From Pedobacter psychrotolerans (lineage in GTDB: Bacteria; Bacteroidota; Bacteroidia; Sphingobacteriales; Sphingobacteriaceae), in assembly GCF_004340665.1 (NCBI RefSeq), contig NZ_SLWO01000006.1:124001-188000 (forward strand): a stretch of DNA of 64,000 nt. Direction: 5' to 3'. Positions 59,542-64,000 of the stretch are shown piece by piece (position 1 is the stretch's first letter; the number at the start of each line of letters is the position of its first letter). Under the pieces are notes generated by a model that worked only from the letters and a program-made list of their open reading frames with translations, made no database searches and was not told the DNA's origin. The position numbers were made by a program, and so were the translations under genes.

Positions 59542-62500
59542 TTAAAGTTCCTTTAGCACCTGGCCATCCTTCTTTATTTTGCCTGAATTCACATTCACAT
59601 CCAATACCCGGAGCAGTTCTTTTTTCATTTCTTCCGTTACCCTGCTAAAGCCAAACAATCTGGCAATTAAAACTGTAGCAACTTCTGGTTGAATGGCAAT
59701 TGATTCGCTCACAATTTTTGTAACTGCCAAAGTCATTTCTTCGGGAGATATGTAAGCTAGTTTCTTACTGCTACTATTTAAACCTGCTCTGTTTCGAATG
59801 ATTGGATTCTCCATTTTAGGATGCCATAGAAAATCGTCTTTTTTAACAATTAAATTACTGGTAATAGCATAATTAACTGCTGCATCTAAAGTATATCGAA
59901 TTCTGGAACCAATTTTGGAAATACCTGCGGCTTCAGCAATTCTCCTGGCCACTTCTTCGGAATGTACCGGACTTTCTTTCTCCACAATTTCTGCAATCCA
60001 ATTTCCTAATTTACCAAAAGGAATCAGGTGAAGATCCTCAATTTGCTGGTCTATGATCAATTTAGCTGATTCATATAATGGAATAGTCGTATCTATTTCT
60101 ATGGGCTCTTCTCTGACAAGGGTATTGAGTTCTGCATGAATTTCTTCTTCTACCTGATCATCCAGGGAGGTTTGTGTTTTCACCGCGGCGATATAATCCA
60201 AAAGGCGCTGAAATTCTTTTTCAGGATTACGGTACCATTCTGTACTCCAGAGTTGGAACATCTTCCAGCCAATACCCTGCAAAACCTGCTTCCTTAAGCG
60301 ATCACGATCACGTGCCGATTTCGATTTTCCATATGATTCTCCATCACAGTCGATTCCAATAAGGTATCTACCCGGATGCTCTGGATCAACAACAGCCAGA
60401 TCCAGATAAAAACCTTCTGAACCTACCTTATTTCTAACTGTGTAACCTACTTCAGTTAACCTGTCTGCAACCATTTGTTCAAAAGGGCGTTCAGTCATCA
60501 CAGGTATATCCTGGCTTACACTAAATTTTCCATGTTGGGCAAAATAAAGGAAGTTTTTCAAAGCCCGGATTCCAAATTTTGTAGTTGCAGCAGCTTTAAT
60601 GTCATCAGCAGTAATATTTGCAAATACTTCACATCTGTATTTTGCCCTTGTGATGAGCACGTTTAAACGCCGCTCGCCACCTTCATTATTCAGTGGTCCA
60701 AAGTTCATGGGTACGGTTCCATCTTCAATCCGTCCGTAACCAATACTAATGAAGATAACATCCCGCTCATCACCTTGTACATTCTCCAGGTTTTTTACAA
60801 AAAACGGTTCATCGCTGTGGTTTCTGAAAAAACTCTCTACTTCAGGATTTTTTCTGCGTTTTATTTCGAGCGCATTTTGAATGGCCTGCATTTGTGAGGT
60901 ACTGAAAGCAATTACACCAAGACTTTGCTTAGGATTTTGTAAAGCATGCTGAATAACTGCATCAGCTAAAGTCTCTGCTTCCTTAGGGTTACTTCTGGTT
61001 TTTCCACGTTCATAAACGGCATCCGGCAGGTGATGAAATGCTAAACCCATTTGATATTTAGATCCGGGACTCGGGAATACCACTAACTTGTTTTCGTAGA
61101 ATTCATGATTGGAAAGACTGATCAAAGACTCATGGCGACTTCTGTAGTGCCAGCGTAACATCCGCTGTGGCGCACCCTGACTATCGGTCATGCCCAAAAT
61201 ACTCTGCATATCTGCCGTTACATTATCCTCATCTTCGGTTTCCGTATTTAGTTTATCAAAGAAACTGGTTGGCGGCAACTGCTTGGTATCTCCAACCACA
61301 ACCAATTGTTTCCCTCTTAGCACGGCTCCCAATGCTTCAACGGGACGTACCTGACTGGCTTCATCAAATATGACCAGGTCAAATTCAATTTCCCCGGGAG
61401 GAAGAAAACTCGCTATTGACATTGGGCTCATCATAAATACAGGCTTAATGGCTTGAATGGCAAGTCCTGCTTCCTGCATCAACTTCCGAATAGGCAAATG
61501 CCTGGCTTTACGGTTAAATTCTGTTCGTAACACACTCATTTGTCCGCCACCTTCTTGCTTGGGCAAAGATTCATAATGTTTCAAGGCTACACGTGCCCTA
61601 TTGTAAACGAGATTAAGCACATCCAATGACCTGAATTTTTCTATGGTATCCTCATGACTTGTCCGTTCAAAACCTCGTAAAGGTGGTCGTTCAGTCATGA
61701 CTTGCGTGATGAGGTGTTCATACCACGTTTTTTGCAATGCAACTTTTAAATGGGTAGCGGCATGCTCCCATTGAGTGGCAAAATTTGTTAATGAACTAAA
61801 ACCTTCTTTTTCAGCAGCTTCTGTAAGGTTATTCCATTGGATGGCATGATGAATTTCTACAAAACGATCAGACCAGAGCTGCAACAAAGCAATCTGAGCA
61901 TTAAAATTTAGGAACTTCAGTTTTTTATCTTCTGTAACCAGCATATGATCAAAGTCGAGCTTAGTTAAAAGAAGCTCAAAGCTATCTGTTTGATTAGCAA
62001 CGGCTGCTCTAAGTTTTTCAACCCAATCAGAAGCGAGACCTGAATGATCATTCCTGCTTAATACCTCTAAAACCGTAGCCGGATAAACCTTATTGGATAT
62101 ATCTATATGAGCTTTGGAAAGAAACTTCAAAATCTGATTCAACTCCTGCCAACGGGTTTTCATTTTTTGCCAGCGGGTACCGAATAATCGTTGTGCTAAT
62201 GCCTCATATTCAGTCAGTGCAACACTTAATCTATTGGCTTCTAAAATATCATCAGTATATTGAATCTTCCCTTCCAGGTTATCAGGCAATGGAATTTTTG
62301 AAAAAGAGGCCAACTCTTTTACACTTCTTTTGTAATCGCCAATGATAAATTTATACCATTTTTGACCATGAGCTAATAAATTTTGACGAATCTGTAGTAC
62401 ATTTTGATTCCATGCTTCTGGCAACAAAACTTCTTCGTAAGAATGCTTAAGCGTGGCAAGCCTTTCTCCGGTTTCCAGTAGATCACGAATGTCTTCATAA

Positions 62501-64000
62501 TTCGTCGCCCACGCAGGATCATGAATGGCAATTTCTCTTAAATCAGGGCTATCTGCAACCAATTTTGCAGTAGCGATTAATTTTTCAATTGCTGCAGCAT
62601 TAATAGGTTCAGCCATCAACAACCATTTGGCAGCATCTTTAGAGGTGTTTTCTAATATTACAGTAGCATTTAAAGCATTGCTAATTAAAACCTGATAGCC
62701 TTCCTGTTCATGGGTTAGCAAAACTTTTAATCTGGTACCATAAAATATCAGGTGTGCCGGCACGCCAATTTCCTTTAGCCGGGCTTCAATTTCCTCTGCT
62801 CTTTTTTCCGCACGACTCATACGGATCATATCCCAATCACTAATATCGGTTATGGGCACATTTAGTAGTTTGACATCTGCATATTGATCTGCTATTTGCG
62901 AGAGGTAGCCAATTACTTTTTGGGCCGATACTCCGCTTCGTCCAATTTCCCTGTTAATTGAATTGCAATAACCATTTAATTTCCCACGATAAGCATCCAA
63001 TTCTACCAGTTCATTCTGAAGATGCGTTAAGGCAGGTTTACCCAGTTCAAGAATGCGTTTTAATTCTGCATGCAACTCCTTTTTATTGGATTTATGACTG
63101 TGAAGTTCTAAACAAGCCTCGCCAAGATGAATGGCATCAAGGCGACGTTTCACCACTTCAAGTGCCGCCATTTTTTCCGCAACAAACAATACCTTTTTAC
63201 CCTGTCCTACTGCATTGGCAATCAGGTTGGTGATGGTTTGCGACTTACCTGTTCCGGGAGGTCCCTGAATAACAAGATTTCTACCTTCATGAACAGCCAA
63301 CATGGCAAGTACCTGTGAGCTATCAGCATCTACTACCTGGAAAAGTTCATGGGCATTGGTCTCCTTGTCTAAATTATGATCGTCATTTGCTGTAGGTTCA
63401 GCATCTGTAAAACCACCACCAAATAAAGAATGGAGAATAGCGTGATTTTCAGGTTTATCGTCTTCCGGCCACTTATTACTATCCAGGTCATGATAAATCA
63501 TAAATTTACCGAAGGAGAAAAAACCAAGCTCAATAGCATCAGGCTCAATGCGCCATAATGAATGGTGTTTTACCCGGGTCACCATATCATCCAGATAAGC
63601 CTGAAGATCAAAATCTTCAATATCTCCTAAATCAGGGATGGTGATGTTAAAATCGGCCATCATTTTGGCTTGTAAAGAAAGATTTGCCCCAATCTCTCCA
63701 CCACTATATTTTAACCTGAAACGTTCGCTGGCACTTGACCTTTCTAACGATACCGGAATTAAGATAATGGGCGCCTGACGAGGCTCAGTTGTATTTCCCT
63801 GCTCATACCAATTTAACATGCCCAGTGATAAATACAAAATATTTACACCCTGCTCTTCGATACTGGTGCGGGCAAAATAATATGTATTCAGAATTTTTGT
63901 TTGTAGTTTTTGTTCTGTTTCACTGGTTTGGAGGCGCGTATCATTATAGGAATTTTCCAGTTCTTCTTTGGTAAGTGCCGGCCATTCTATTGCATCATCA
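59542..64000 (-). CDS. SF1 helicase with Vsr-like nuclease, DUF4011/DUF3320 type (5' end beyond window)
   Basis: The open frame runs from the stop at 59542 off the right edge, so over 1480 residues are visible and the N terminus is missing. Just inside the edge is the DUF4011 part (FARTSIEEQGVNILYLSLGM). The helicase has Walker A VIQGPPGTGKSQT (near 63250), motif II LVIFDEASQVRP (near 61350), motif III VVVGDTKQLPPTSFF and motif VI LNVLITRAKYRCEVF. A Vsr/DUF559-like nuclease follows with LIGIDCDGESYGKSKSARDR and DRLRKQVL. A C-terminal winged DUF3320 domain ends the protein. Such multidomain proteins are often found among phage-defence genes; the role here is inference. Confidence 0.88.
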   Translation of the reverse strand, partial: DDAIEWPALTKEELENSYNDTRLQTSETEQKLQTKILNTYYFARTSIEEQGVNILYLSLGMLNWYEQGNTTEPRQAPIILIPVSLERSSASERFRLKYSGGEIGANLSLQAKMMADFNITIPDLGDIEDFDLQAYLDDMVTRVKHHSLWRIEPDAIELGFFSFGKFMIYHDLDSNKWPEDDKPENHAILHSLFGGGFTDAEPTANDDHNLDKETNAHELFQVVDADSSQVLAMLAVHEGRNLVIQGPPGTGKSQTITNLIANAVGQGKKVLFVAEKMAALEVVKRRLDAIHLGEACLELHSHKSNKKELHAELKRILELGKPALTHLQNELVELDAYRGKLNGYCNSINREIGRSGVSAQKVIGYLSQIADQYADVKLLNVPITDISDWDMIRMSRAEKRAEEIEARLKEIGVPAHLIFYGTRLKVLLTHEQEGYQVLISNALNATVILENTSKDAAKWLLMAEPINAAAIEKLIATAKLVADSPDLREIAIHDPAWATNYEDIRDLLETGERLATLKHSYEEVLLPEAWNQNVLQIRQNLLAHGQKWYKFIIGDYKRSVKELASFSKIPLPDNLEGKIQYTDDILEANRLSVALTEYEALAQRLFGTRWQKMKTRWQELNQILKFLSKAHIDISNKVYPATVLEVLSRNDHSGLASDWVEKLRAAVANQTDSFELLLTKLDFDHMLVTEDKKLKFLNFNAQIALLQLWSDRFVEIHHAIQWNNLTEAAEKEGFSSLTNFATQWEHAATHLKVALQKTWYEHLITQVMTERPPLRGFERTSHEDTIEKFRSLDVLNLVYNRARVALKHYESLPKQEGGGQMSVLRTEFNRKARHLPIRKLMQEAGLAIQAIKPVFMMSPMSIASFLPPGEIEFDLVIFDEASQVRPVEALGAVLRGKQLVVVGDTKQLPPTSFFDKLNTETEDEDNVTADMQSILGMTDSQGAPQRMLRWHYRSRHESLISLSNHEFYENKLVVFPSPGSKYQMGLAFHHLPDAVYERGKTRSNPKEAETLADAVIQHALQNPKQSLGVIAFSTSQMQAIQNALEIKRRKNPEVESFFRNHSDEPFFVKNLENVQGDERDVIFISIGYGRIEDGTVPMNFGPLNNEGGERRLNVLITRAKYRCEVFANITADDIKAAATTKFGIRALKNFLYFAQHGKFSVSQDIPVMTERPFEQMVADRLTEVGYTVRNKVGSEGFYLDLAVVDPEHPGRYLIGIDCDGESYGKSKSARDRDRLRKQVLQGIGWKMFQLWSTEWYRNPEKEFQRLLDYIAAVKTQTSLDDQVEEEIHAELNTLVREEPIEIDTTIPLYESAKLIIDQQIEDLHLIPFGKLGNWIAEIVEKESPVHSEEVARRIAEAAGISKIGSRIRYTLDAAVNYAITSNLIVKKDDFLWHPKMENPIIRNRAGLNSSSKKLAYISPEEMTLAVTKIVSESIAIQPEVATVLIARLFGFSRVTEEMKKELLRVLDVNVNSGKIKKDGQVLKEL

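Overview
The window looks like a chromosomal segment of a Bacteroidota bacterium of the Sphingobacteriaceae, most likely Pedobacter or a close relative. The grounds are low G+C; Bacteroidetes-type promoters (TAnnTTTG -7 boxes) with almost no Shine-Dalgarno sequences; typical family content (OmpA/TSP3 porin, LytS/LytT pair, MbnP/MbnH pair, GxxExxY protein, PIG-L/NodS fusion); and many dispersed intergenic palindromes of the kind seen in that group. The genus is inference; no species is claimed.

Layout. 0-10 kb is housekeeping: prmC (cut by the left edge) divergent from ribD, then an EamA exporter, a YigZ protein and a nucleoside phosphorylase. A shared terminator separates these from DUF1398-galM, which diverge from galK. 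A TrmH-like methylase, an abundant-looking OmpA porin and a degenerate DEAD-box protein follow. 10-12.5 kb is gene-poor. It holds a 54-codon ORF followed directly by a tRNA-like cloverleaf with a CAU anticodon loop, an S66 LD-carboxypeptidase, and a 117-bp tandem repeat that starts in the tail of that gene. 12.5-19.2 kb is a TolC/MacA/MacB efflux operon with a LytS/LytT two-component pair. 19-31.4 kb is mixed metabolism: a conserved protein of unknown function, Hsp20, thioesterase, GlcD-like oxidase, folB, glutaryl-CoA dehydrogenase, a GxxExxY protein between repeats, lysA and lysC around two tiny membrane genes, and a phosphohexomutase.

31.5-37.1 kb is a copper/respiration block: Cys-motif peptide, MbnP, MbnH, outer-membrane protein, lipoprotein, SCO1 and cytochrome c, followed by rnpB (RNase P RNA). 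37.7-46.5 kb holds a sigma-54 regulator, a ClC channel, an RluA pseudouridine synthase, a PhoB-like regulator, a TlpA-like thioredoxin, gatB and two small unknown genes.

46.7-53.4 kb is the most distinctive part. Four glycosyltransferases, an acyl-CoA-dehydrogenase-fold flavoprotein and a PIG-L deacetylase/NodS-type methyltransferase fusion face each other in two tightly packed convergent units, and probably build and decorate an unknown glycoconjugate. 53.6-56 kb holds stress proteins (SDR, DUF3606, PA2169-type bundle). 56.3-59.3 kb is a peroxide/aldehyde detoxification operon led by an OhrR with an operator palindrome next to its -7 box. The right edge is a very large SF1 helicase/Vsr-like nuclease protein (DUF4011-DUF3320), cut by the window end.

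Most promising for novelty are the tRNA-like RNA beside the orphan small ORF, the glycoconjugate cluster, the helicase-nuclease, and the -7 boxes that abut start codons and imply leaderless mRNAs.
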